This document shows, piece by piece, positions 1 to 7,795 of a stretch of DNA of 64,000 nucleotides. The stretch's first letter is position 1. Each line of letters starts with the position of its first letter. Under the pieces are notes generated by a model, which did no database searches, was not told the origin of the DNA, and worked only from the letters and a program-made list of their open reading frames with translations. Source of the stretch: Halogranum amylolyticum (GTDB taxonomy: Archaea; Halobacteriota; Halobacteria; Halobacteriales; Haloferacaceae); the NCBI RefSeq assembly GCF_900110465.1, contig NZ_FODV01000002.1, positions 1 through 64,000 of the forward strand, in the 5' to 3' direction. A program made the translations under genes and the position numbers.

Positions 1-1001
1 CGCTCTTCTGTAGGAGATTGTTGATACAGTTCAGCTGTTGCTCTAGAATCGAAGAGGGCAAGGGCACCGCGTTAGCGGTGTCCGACACGAATGATTCCGC
101 TCGATGTGTTTGGTTCGGAATCGCTCGCAGCGGACCTGCTCCAACAGGTTCGCTGGCGTGACGGCGTCGAATGCCCCCGCTGCCGTTCTGACCGGACGGT
201 CAGAAACGGCAGCTATGGGGCGTTTCAACGCTATCTCTGTAAGAATTGCGACCGCACGTTCAACGACAAGACGGGCACAATTTTCGCTCACTCGAAGGTT
301 GCGCTCCGCAAGTGGTTGTTCTCAATCTACGCGTTTCTGCGCTTCAACACGAGTCTTCGCCAACTTCAGCGAGAGATCGGTGTCACCTACAAGACGATGC
401 ATCAGCGCGTCGAGCGCTTTACCAGAGCGCTCGACGCGCCTCAACTCGACCTCGTTGGACCGGTCGAAATCGACGAAGTGTACGTCTCTGCGGGGTTGAA
501 AGGCCGCGAGCGCGACCAAGAGTCGCGCTCGCGTGGCCTGTCCACGCGCGGACGAGGTTCGTACGAGGGAGACAAACCACCGGTCTTCTCCATCGTTGAC
601 CGTGGAACGGGACAGCGATACGTCGCCCCAGCGAAATCCGCTGACGAATCGACAGTGCGACTCCTGCTGGCGGACCACGAGGAGGAGTCGCTGACCGTCT
701 ACACTGACGGATTTCGGGCATACGACCCACTGGAGGACGACGACGAATTCACCCGCGAATACGTCGTCCACGGTGACGGCGAATACGCTGATGGAGACGT
801 TCACGTCAACACCTGCGAGAGCCACGCGTCGCTGGCGCGACGGTGGCTCTCGCCGCATCGAGGCGTCTCGAAGGACAAGTTGACACAGTATCTCCGCGCC
901 TTTCAGCTACGCAGCGAACTCTTCAGAAAACCCGGTCGAAAAGCACTCAAACACGCTGTCAAAGCGACTCTCTGAAATCAACAATCTGCTACACATGAGC
1001 G
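1..1001 (+). mobile_element. ISH4-like IS1595-family insertion sequence
   Basis: A single transposase gene lies between inverted ends. The left end at 9-25 (TGTAGGAGATTGTTGAT) matches the reverse complement of 977-993 (TGTAGCAGATTGTTGAT) at 16 of 17 positions. Similarity continues outward: CGCTC at 1-5 matches the complement of 997-1001. The true left tip may therefore lie just before the window, and no target duplication can be judged. Size and arrangement fit ISH4-type elements of about 1 kb. It abuts the lower-G+C mobile region that follows. Confidence 0.85.
91..975 (+). CDS. IS1595-family (ISH4-like) transposase
   Basis: This 294-residue transposase should catalyse cut-and-paste movement of the surrounding element. 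An N-terminal zinc ribbon is visible (CPRC near residue 29, CKNC near residue 50), as in IS1595 enzymes. The DDE-type catalytic core follows: VEIDEVYV near residue 126, VYTDGFRAY near residue 204, and HVNTCESH near residue 240, which supplies the Asn/Glu-type third acidic motif. The reading frame is uninterrupted and ends one base before the right inverted repeat, so the element looks potentially active. The ATG at 91 gives the normal family length and starts just upstream of the zinc ribbon. Confidence 0.92.
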   Translation: MIPLDVFGSESLAADLLQQVRWRDGVECPRCRSDRTVRNGSYGAFQRYLCKNCDRTFNDKTGTIFAHSKVALRKWLFSIYAFLRFNTSLRQLQREIGVTYKTMHQRVERFTRALDAPQLDLVGPVEIDEVYVSAGLKGRERDQESRSRGLSTRGRGSYEGDKPPVFSIVDRGTGQRYVAPAKSADESTVRLLLADHEEESLTVYTDGFRAYDPLEDDDEFTREYVVHGDGEYADGDVHVNTCESHASLARRWLSPHRGVSKDKLTQYLRAFQLRSELFRKPGRKALKHAVKATL

Positions 1002-2070
1002 ACTGGAAAAGACAAGTGGAAACCATCACCCTTGAAATTTTAGGTGGAAAGAACCACACCCCCAGATAGTCACGCGGTAGAAGCTCTGAAACCCGAGAAA
1101 AAGAGTAGGGTATCAAATAGTACATATAATTTGATGTCCTAAGCAACACTCATAGTAGGGGTGCAAATTTGCCACCCCCGTCTGAACTATTACTAAAATC
1201 TGATAAATGACGAGAAAAGTAACCTAATCTTGACCGCGCCGTCATACTACCCATGGGACCCCCCGAGTAGAGCAGATTGGTGGCTCCCGAGTTTTGTTTA
1301 TAGAATCTGATAAGACCCGTCTGAAGAGTCACGGTCCCGGCTCCCCTAACCTGAAGATTGAATCCTGAATCTGGTTAGAGAATCCTGAACCCGACCCCTG
1401 AACGAGAATAGTGACACCCCATTCTGAATGTGACAAGGAACACCCCAGAATGATCGACGATAAAGACACACCCCGGAACAGTAGCGACGAGAATAGAATC
1501 ACGAACAAAGCACAACAGAACACACCCCGGTCTAAGCGCAAAATACCAGACCGATGAATCAGAAGGCGTCGCGGAATGAAATCACGGTCAATGCTCACCA
1601 CACACCGGAAAACATGGACGCGACAGAATGCCGGGGAACTGCTGAACGCGAAAACTGTGGGAGCCAAATCACGTCTAAGACAGAAGGGGGTCCAAGTCTC
1701 ACAAGAACAGAACAGACAGCGCGTCGCGAATGAAGATCGAAGAGAAGCACACCGTCCCGCGAATGAAAACCGAGGTTAGGGGGGAGACAGCGCGTCGCAA
1801 ATGAAACACACCCAAATCTACAACAGAAACCACAGTCAAACTCCCGATTTCAACAAACTGATATACCTCATCGCGAATGAAAACCTGGGATGAGACACAC
1901 AGCACGTCGCAAATGTATTCACTGACAGATTCCTCCCGGGGTGACATCAGTAACACGAGTGGGGTGGACGCGCCATAACACGAACACAACTGAACCATCA
2001 ATCAGATTACCCGGCAGTGACGGTCTGAACAACGACAATACTGCAAAACCCGAATTTTAACAGGCTAGAT
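1002..2070. other. Gene-poor tract of the element, T-depleted on the + strand
   Basis: I see no convincing gene here. Open frames on the minus strand (for example 1329-1667 and 1699-2001) have no recognisable content and look like by-products of skewed composition. From about 1400 to 2080 the + strand is visibly rich in A and C and poor in T. The tract contains the repeated motif annotated at 1566-1918. Several repeats place an ATG at the same point, creating very short frames such as a 24-codon one beginning in the copy at 1721. It could be a replication or regulatory region, or DNA specifying a non-coding RNA. Confidence 0.5.
1566..1918 (+). repeat. Six dispersed copies of a CGTCGCRAATGAAA-like motif
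   Basis: Related copies lie near 1566 (GCGTCGCGGAATGAA), 1721 (GCGTCGCGAATGAAG), 1753 (CGTCCCGCGAATGAAAACC), 1792 (GCGTCGCAAATGAAAC), 1869 (CATCGCGAATGAAAACC) and 1903 (CACGTCGCAAATGTA). Two sub-types alternate: one preceded by GAGACA or AGACAG, the other followed by AAACC. All are in the same orientation. Spacing is irregular (roughly 30-155 bases), so this is not a CRISPR array. It could be iterons bound by an initiator or regulator. Confidence 0.6.
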
Positions 2071-2241
2071 ATGCAAACACAAACCACGATGCTAACGAAC
2101 CAGTTAATCCGCGAAAAAGCGCAAGAGAGCATTGACTCAGGCGTGTACGACCCTGAGGGTGTCGCGGAAAAGTTGGAACGACACGCGCGACAAATCCGTG
2201 ACCTGCACGGTGTCCCGCGTCCAGATGATTCTAACGATTAG
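2071..2241 (+). CDS. Small acidic/basic helical protein, function unknown (56 aa)
   Basis: An ATG at 2071 opens a 56-residue frame ending with TAG at 2239-2241. The product starts MQTQTTMLTNQLIREKAQ and has a plausible helical make-up, with a central VYDPEGVAEKLERHARQIRDLHG segment and an acidic tail (DDSND). Codon use looks like a real haloarchaeal gene, unlike the flanking DNA. The longer overlapping frame (2132-2461) is out of phase with it and runs into the G tract. I recognise no family. Size and position, between a repeat array and a DNA-binding protein gene, suggest an element-encoded accessory or regulatory peptide. Confidence 0.55.
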   Translation: MQTQTTMLTNQLIREKAQESIDSGVYDPEGVAEKLERHARQIRDLHGVPRPDDSND

Positions 2242-2640
2242 TTCGGGAGCTCGATCTGATTTTCTCGCGTCTCGGGTGAGTCACGACCAGCAAGGCCACG
2301 TGCCGCGAAGTAAGTACGATGTGTCGTCGGAGTCGTTTGGGGGGGGGGGGTTCTCATACCGCGATTATTTTTTTCTCACGGGGTTTTCGAGGGGTGGGGT
2401 TGAGACGCGGGATTTTGTCGGGGTTGTCGTGAACCCCGCGCAGACGGTGAGCGTGCCGTGAGCGGGGGGTACGGCGTCGCTCGCTCACCTTGTTCACTCA
2501 CTTTGCCGTAAAGGTGGCGTCTTACTCGTCCTTTGACAGTATAGGTATATAAGTGTTGTTGTTAGTTTGTTTATGTGTTTCCTTGTTTTGTGTTGTCGTA
2601 CTTACCTGTCAACGTGTTTTTGTTAGTGTTTTGGTGTTGC
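2242..2640. other. Non-coding G/T-rich spacer with a G12 tract
   Basis: No gene seen. In contrast to 1400-2080, the + strand here is rich in G and T. It contains an uninterrupted run of 12 G at 2339-2350, a T7 run soon after, and a T/G-only-like stretch from about 2545 to 2640. A TATA-like ATAGGTATATAAG lies near 2540. The switch in skew happens near 2250, at the end of the 56-residue gene. Confidence 0.5.
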
Positions 2641-2720
2641 GGGGTGGTTTCGGACCAGAACCACCCCACTTGATTTTGAAACAACCCCAGTTTGGGGTGG
2701 TTGTGTGTAAGGTATTTAAG
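2641..2720 (+). promoter_or_regulatory. Operator cluster and TATA box for the 549-aa RHH protein
   Basis: Three copies of GGGGTGGTT occur: 2641-2649 (+), 2659-2668 inverted (AACCACCCCA) and 2693-2702 (+, TGGGGTGGTT). The last two form a perfect 10-bp inverted repeat. They are followed by a TATA-like GTATTTAAG at 2712-2720. That TATA lies about 30 bases before the ATG at 2746, so the transcript should be essentially leaderless. Operators directly upstream of a gene whose product begins with a ribbon-helix-helix-like segment suggest autoregulation; this is inference. Confidence 0.6.
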
Positions 2721-2745
2721 TATGGGTCTACGACCACAGAATACA

Positions 2746-4395
2746 ATGGGTAAAAAATTGAACTATCGCGTTGACGAGAACGTCGCCGAAATGTTTCGGG
2801 AGGCTGTCGAGAAGAAGCACGGGCAGGTAGCGTATAAGGCCGGAGATGAGTTGTCCCGATTGATGCGTGAGTGGTCCGAGACCGTGCTAAACGGCGAAAG
2901 CGCGGATTCGGATGAGCCGTCGAATGAAGACCTTCTGGAAGCTATCAATGAGCTTAGAGAGGAGTTCGAGGACGGGATCGTTGCACCCCCCTCCCCCTCA
3001 AAACCCCCGCGAGAAAAAAATAATCGGGGGGATGCCGAAACCACCCCAAGTTCAGACGATTCTGAGTCAGATTCCGAGTCAGATTCGGAATCTGATGTGG
3101 AGTCGGATGGGGGTCAGGACATGGACGCGTCCACGCCCACACGTGAGAAGCCGTGGCTAATCACGGATTACAATCCATATGATTTCAACGGTGAGATATC
3201 ATCGGAGAAGTTCGACGAGCTTCACGAAACCGTGAAGAGCGGGGGTGACGTGCCTAACGACTTAGTGATCAATCCGGAGCATGTCGAAAAAACGAATGTG
3301 CCGAACACGACGGTTGGCACGCAGACGGAGATTGTGTTGGGGATGTTGCGGTACGATTCTGGTGGGCCGTATTCGAAATCCGAGTTGTCGCGAGTCATTA
3401 AGACAGTCTGGCCGACGGATTACTATTCGAATCCGAGTGACGGGAGTCTGATTAATCGTGTGTGGGGTCAGATGCCGGATCATCCGTTCAAGTCTGGGTC
3501 TGCGGTTGACATGCATACGATTCAGAGTGACGCGAATGAGAAAGCGGCGCGTGAGGTTGCGTTGGCGAAGAAAGAATTGTCGAAGGTTGACAGTGTTGAA
3601 TCGGTTCGCGAGCGGGACGAACTAATCGAAAGGGTGGAAGAGCAGGAGGATGTGGTTGATGAGTTGACGGACACGTACCAGCTTGATGGGATTCATCAAG
3701 AGGGTATGCGCGATGTGATGGATGACTTGGAGGAGGCCCAGGAGACGATGACGGAGAGTATCCGTGAGTCGCGTGAGCAAGACGTGCAGGATGTTGCTGA
3801 CAAGGTTCGAGGCTACGTTGACGACTTGGATGAGACAGTTGATGAGTCGGATGTTGTCGACATTGTTGAGTCGGCACGCAAGTCGGCGTCAACGTATCTT
3901 GACGTTGATACGGACATGCAGGCAGCGGATGATTTGTCGGTGCGCATGATTGCGGCTGAGTCGTCGTCATCGTCGGATGACGTGACTGACCTTGGTGTGT
4001 CGACTGCGCCGGTTCGAGATGCGCTTGATGAGGTTGAGTCTGCGGCGGAGGATCGTACTGAGTGGTTGGAGGAGAATGACCCGACGCGGAGTTTAGATGA
4101 CATCCCTGAGGATGCGTATCGGCAGACATCCAACCGTGACTTCAGCAAGGTGGACGCCGGGACGCGTGACGGTGATCAAATCGTCTTCGGATCTAGTCTG
4201 CATCCACGTGAGAAGGCGCGTGTGGTTGTTGATGTGTTAGGGTATGACTTCGCGAATGATGTTATCGGGACCATCCATGTCTACGCAGTTGGGGGGGATG
4301 ATGTTGCTGATGCACTTGAGGAGACTGTGCTTGACGAGTTCAGTGAGGATACGGATGCGGATGCTGAGACGATGCTGGAGAATGCGGACTTATGA
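2746..4395 (+). CDS. RHH/coiled-coil DNA-binding-type protein of the integrated element (549 aa)
   Basis: I do not recognise a named family. Residues 1-45 (KLNYRVDENVAEMFREAVEKK and the following helix) look like a ribbon-helix-helix fold. Residues about 75-125 are a Pro- then Ser/Asp/Glu-rich linker with repeated SDSES units. Residues about 180-255 contain a winged-helix-like stretch (EIVLGMLRYDSGGPYSKSEL). Residues about 265-370 are strongly coiled-coil and a mixed acidic domain ends the protein. I chose the ATG at 2746 because the TATA at 2712-2720 would initiate within a few bases of it; an upstream frame extension to 2692 would overlap the promoter. Codon use is more A+T-rich than the host genes, consistent with mobile DNA. 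DNA-binding plus coiled coil fits a replication, partition or master-repressor role (inference). Confidence 0.65.
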   Translation: MGKKLNYRVDENVAEMFREAVEKKHGQVAYKAGDELSRLMREWSETVLNGESADSDEPSNEDLLEAINELREEFEDGIVAPPSPSKPPREKNNRGDAETTPSSDDSESDSESDSESDVESDGGQDMDASTPTREKPWLITDYNPYDFNGEISSEKFDELHETVKSGGDVPNDLVINPEHVEKTNVPNTTVGTQTEIVLGMLRYDSGGPYSKSELSRVIKTVWPTDYYSNPSDGSLINRVWGQMPDHPFKSGSAVDMHTIQSDANEKAAREVALAKKELSKVDSVESVRERDELIERVEEQEDVVDELTDTYQLDGIHQEGMRDVMDDLEEAQETMTESIRESREQDVQDVADKVRGYVDDLDETVDESDVVDIVESARKSASTYLDVDTDMQAADDLSVRMIAAESSSSSDDVTDLGVSTAPVRDALDEVESAAEDRTEWLEENDPTRSLDDIPEDAYRQTSNRDFSKVDAGTRDGDQIVFGSSLHPREKARVVVDVLGYDFANDVIGTIHVYAVGGDDVADALEETVLDEFSEDTDADAETMLENADL

Positions 4396-4596
4396 TACGG
4401 TAGATGTGCGTCGCGTCCATGTTCGCGTGTGTGTTTGGTTGCTGTTTCTGTGATGGGGTTGGTTTGGGTTGTGAGTGTGGTTGTGTGCGGTTTGTTTGCT
4501 GATTCTGAGGGATGCATCCTTTGAGCAGAGTTTTGATTGTGAGTGGTTTCTGAGAGATGGTTTGTTATTCTAAATGTTACCAAACCAATGTGAGTC

Positions 4597-4604
4597 TTTA
4601 TAAG
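4597..4604 (+). promoter_or_regulatory. TATA box of the 50-aa gene
   Basis: TTTATAAG is a near-consensus haloarchaeal TATA element, 31 bases before the ATG at 4635. Transcription should begin just upstream of, or at, the start codon. The rest of 4396-4634 is T/G-rich and shows no gene. Confidence 0.55.
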
Positions 4605-4634
4605 TGAGTCTGCGATACAAGAGGGGCGACAACA

Positions 4635-4787
4635 ATGAGTTCGGCGACGAGAGGTAGTGAGGATGGCAATGACGTGGGCATTGCCTCTGACGGAAGTAAC
4701 GGTGAACAAGAAGAGTTGGAGCGACTTGCAGAGCGAGAGGACGCTACGGGGTGGATCGCTCGGGCAATGCTGTCTGGGAAGACTTAA
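4635..4787 (+). CDS. Small acidic protein, function unknown (50 aa)
   Basis: This 50-codon frame begins MSSATRGSEDGNDVG and ends IARAMLSGKT. It has a well-placed TATA box (4597-4604) and ends in TAA at 4785-4787. It runs tail-to-tail into the integrase gene, whose stop lies at 4784-4786, so the two overlap by 3 bases. The protein is acidic with a short amphipathic C-terminal helix and no recognisable domain. Good promoter placement and clean spacing against the integrase are the arguments for a real gene. Confidence 0.5.
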   Translation: MSSATRGSEDGNDVGIASDGSNGEQEELERLAEREDATGWIARAMLSGKT

Positions 4788-6205
4788 TCCACGAGTGTTT
4801 CAATGGATTCCTCAACGGCTTCTCGTGGTGCTTCAAATCCGCTGAAGTGGTGTTCGAGTTCGTTCTCGGACAAGTGCGCGGACAAGACGCTGTCCTCCCC
4901 CTCAAACAAGTTGTTTAGCGTCTCTCGGGCTTCCGCTGCTTCTTCATCAGTCCCCTCGATTTGTTTTTTCACAAGACCAACTGCCACCCGTGCACTGACC
5001 TGTTTGAACGTTTGAAAGCCTAGTTCTCCAATATTCCGAGGTTCGTGTTGACGGAGATAATGAGTCAGATCGTCATCTTCTTCGGCGACATCGAAGAACG
5101 CTTGAAGCCACTGGGGACGGGCATCGTCGGAGACCCGGAGATGACACCGTGGGCATTGCGATGTCCCGGCAGCCATGATGGTGTCGCAACGCGGGCATTT
5201 GATGGCTTCTTCTTCGACGTCGATATCGACGTCTGCGTCGATGTCAGCGGCTCTAAGCAGTGATTTGATTTGGTCGGATTGGTTGATGTGTTCGTAGCGC
5301 TCGTGCTGATTAGTCCCTTCTGTCCAGTCCAGGTTGTGTTCAATGTCGCCAGGTCCGTATTCGTCTTTCTTGCGCATCCATGTTGCTCTTGCGTGCCGGA
5401 ATGCGTGGTTATTCACCCTCTCAGGGTCAATCCCGGCTTCTCTCGCGATTCGCTTGATTTTCACCCTGAACGATTCCGGGGTCATATGCTCACCGTAGTG
5501 TTTCTCGCTGTCTTGTCGGCAAAACAGCGCGGCGTCATCGTCATCAGCACACGGGTGTTCGGAGAGCCACTTGTCGACATACCCGCGAGCGACGGTCAAG
5601 GGCTTCTTGCGTCCATCTGCACCTTTGAGTCCGGTTGCGCCAGTAGGTGTGGTTAAAATTGCGTGAGTGTCCTCTATTGGTTCGTAATCCCCGACTCTAA
5701 GTGATGCGAGTGCAGTAACTCGGGGAGCGGCTTCCCAGTATGTGGCGATAATCGCTTTTTGACGTGGTTTTGATGCTGTCTCAATCAGCGTTGAAACTTC
5801 ACTGAATGACAGTACGACGTCTTCATCGATTTTGCTCTGGTTAACGCTTGGAACCGTGAGATTGTCTGCGACGTCTAAGTTGTGATGCCTCGAAAAGTAA
5901 ACAAATGCTTCAATGTACTTTCTTCGTGTGCCATCTGCGTAGCCGTTCTCGGAGTCGTAGTCACGGCCCATCTCTCGGAGAACGTTCTTGAATTCTCTCC
6001 GGTCAAGTTTCCTGAGTGGTTTCTCAGCGTTAGCAGATAGTCGTCGGAGTCGACCTATGTAGTCGCGTGTTGTTGCGGGGGTCGCGTCCAGCGCGTCAAT
6101 GTAGTCGACAATGTCTCCCTTGTTGGGGTCGTCAAGAGAGTCCATCACGAGATTGAGTTCGCGTTGAACGTCTGATTCGTAGTTGGCTACGTCAAGGTCG
6201 ACCAT
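4784..6205 (-). CDS. Tyrosine recombinase/integrase with C-terminal zinc ribbon
   Basis: This 473-residue site-specific recombinase should insert and excise the element. Residues about 10-105 form a SAM-like core-binding domain. The catalytic domain shows the conserved Arg at about 162 (PRVTALASLRV), HAFRH at 267-271 (H-x-x-R) and the nucleophile Tyr at about 304 (HERYEH). After the catalytic domain come CPRC (337-340) and CPRC (351-354), a zinc ribbon, then a helical tail; this C-terminal addition is not part of the minimal recombinase. The ATG at 6205 gives a normal N-terminus. The frame stays open upstream through ATG 6235 and into the disrupted PLD gene, giving a potential 971-residue fusion. 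No TATA lies between the junction and the start, so expression in the integrated state may depend on the host gene. Confidence 0.9.
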   Translation of the reverse strand: MVDLDVANYESDVQRELNLVMDSLDDPNKGDIVDYIDALDATPATTRDYIGRLRRLSANAEKPLRKLDRREFKNVLREMGRDYDSENGYADGTRRKYIEAFVYFSRHHNLDVADNLTVPSVNQSKIDEDVVLSFSEVSTLIETASKPRQKAIIATYWEAAPRVTALASLRVGDYEPIEDTHAILTTPTGATGLKGADGRKKPLTVARGYVDKWLSEHPCADDDDAALFCRQDSEKHYGEHMTPESFRVKIKRIAREAGIDPERVNNHAFRHARATWMRKKDEYGPGDIEHNLDWTEGTNQHERYEHINQSDQIKSLLRAADIDADVDIDVEEEAIKCPRCDTIMAAGTSQCPRCHLRVSDDARPQWLQAFFDVAEEDDDLTHYLRQHEPRNIGELGFQTFKQVSARVAVGLVKKQIEGTDEEAAEARETLNNLFEGEDSVLSAHLSENELEHHFSGFEAPREAVEESIETLVD

Positions 6206-6244
6206 TTTGTGTCCAACAATTGGTGTTTGGAACATCAACCTTGG

Positions 6245-7699
6245 GTACGGATTCCAGTTGACGCTGCCGACGACGACGCGGTCGTCGGCGACGACGGCCT
6301 TCGCGTGGATCTTCTCGAACCGGCCGTCGGGGGCGGCGACGCGAGCCTCCAGCGGCAGGTTCCGACGTTCGGCCCGCTCGTTCAGCCAGTCGACGAGTCG
6401 GCGGTTCTCCTCCGCGACGTACCACGTCCCCGAGAGAAGGATCCGGACGTCGACGCCGCGCTCGGCGGCCCGGAGCGTCGCACGGAGGAACGGGTGGTGG
6501 CGGCCGCCGACCGTCGGCTGGACGACCGAGACACGTTCGGTCGCGCTGTCGACGACGCCGACGATTGCTCGCTCGGCGTTGCCGGGTGCGGTCACGAGCC
6601 GCACGCGGTCGACGGCGACCGAGCGAGAGTCGAACTGCGCCCGATACGTTCCGTTCGCAGACCGACTCGCGGTGAACGATCGGCCGCGGCGGAACTGCGA
6701 CCACGGCGTCGTATCCGGCCCGGTGGCGTCGGTCCGAAAGACGGCGGCGAGTTCGTCGGCCGTCGCCGTCGACGCGACGCGGACGCCCCACCCGCGGTTG
6801 CTTCGGCCGCCCGTCCCGCTCGGCTTCCAGTTCTCGGTGAGCACGAGCGCCCGGTCGTCGACGACGGCGTACTTCGGGTGGTGGTAGTCGTACCGTGCAC
6901 GCTCGCCACCGACGACGGCGACGTCGACGCCCGCCGCTTCGAGTCGGTCGAGTGCGGCCGCCTGTCGGATCGTCGTCCCGCCGACGGGCGCGTCGTCGAC
7001 GAGCACTCGGACGCGAACGCCGCGTTCGGCGGCCGCGACGAGCAGGTTCGCGACGTGGGGCGAGGCGAACGTGTAGCCGGCGAGGAGGATGCGTCGGTCC
7101 GCGCTCCGGAGCGTCCGTCGCGGGACGTCGGGGGCGTCGGGAAGCACGAACGTCTCGGCCGTCGTCGACCCCGCGACGGCGACCGACCGGGGGGAGAACC
7201 CGAGCGGTCGCCACCGCGGCGTTCGATCCCGGCGCCATCGCTCTCCTTCGGGTGCGTTCTCGTAGGCGACGCGGTCGACGACGACACCGTCTCGCTTGAG
7301 TCGGAGTCGCTCACCGCCGTTGGCGAGTTCGAACGCCGCCGGCGCGCGGACGACGCGCCCGGTCGTCCCGTTCGGGAGCGCCGTAGGCGTCACGGTGACG
7401 ACGAGACGGGTCGGACTGCCGTTCGAACCGGTCGCGTCGGTCGGCAGCGCCACCGTCGCCTCGCCGTCCGTGAGCGTCCAGTTTCCGGACCGCTCGGCCG
7501 AGAGGCCGACGACGACGAACTCACCGCGGTCGCCGTCGGCGAACGGGTTCGGGTACAGCGAGACGACGTACGCGTCTCGGTCGTCGTGCGGCGGGGACGA
7601 ATCGGGTGGGGGCGAGGCGGCGGAGGCGACGCCACCCGAGGGTGGACTCATCGCTACACAGAGAATGACGAGTACACAGAGCGTAGCGGGACGAGACAC
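6245..7699 (-). pseudogene. Phospholipase-D-like secreted protein, 3' end removed by element integration
   Basis: The N-terminus is a signal peptide (residues 1-29). A beta-rich lamin-tail-like domain follows (about 43-160), then two PLD phosphodiesterase halves with the motifs HHPKYAVVDD (about 273-282) and IHAKAVVADD (about 464-473). Haloarchaeal homologues continue past the second motif (VGSVNWNP, ending near residue 484) for a further segment that I expect to include a membrane anchor. Here composition changes at residue 485 and the frame runs into the integrase. Both catalytic motifs remain, so the truncated or fused product might still fold, but normal anchoring is lost. Its start at 7699 is supported by the signal peptide. 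Confidence 0.85.
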
Positions 7700-7795
7700 G
7701 CGAGGCGGTGGTCGCCTCCTCGAACAAAAACGTTCGGCGCGGAGTGGGGGCGCAGTCGCTCCGGACGCGGCGGTGGGAAAACGAGGGAGACCCGT

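Larger units (their letters stand above)
1002..6245. mobile_element. Integrated genetic element (provirus or plasmid-like), right boundary in a PLD gene
   Basis: Base composition drops sharply between the G+C-rich host gene ending near 6245 and the DNA to its left, where codons such as GAT, TTG and AGT become common. The segment carries a tyrosine recombinase at its right edge, an RHH-type DNA-binding protein, two tiny genes, and a non-coding tract with short repeats. The right junction falls in the host phospholipase-D-like gene just after its second catalytic motif. I see no second copy of the 3' part of that gene in the window, so the left end probably lies upstream of position 1, with the IS inserted inside or beside the element. 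No capsid or replication protein is recognisable. Confidence 0.65.

Noticed and set aside
1566-1918. CRISPR array
   Set aside because: The motif is only 10-14 bases, copies vary, and spacing is irregular. There are no cas genes.
1329-2001. Minus-strand open frames of 112 and 100 codons in the element's left part
   Set aside because: They arise from the T-depleted + strand, have no domain, promoter or codon bias, and cross the repeat array.
2132-2461. A 109-codon + strand frame overlapping the 56-codon gene
   Set aside because: It is out of phase with the better frame at 2071-2241 and runs through the G12 tract, giving low-complexity Gly.
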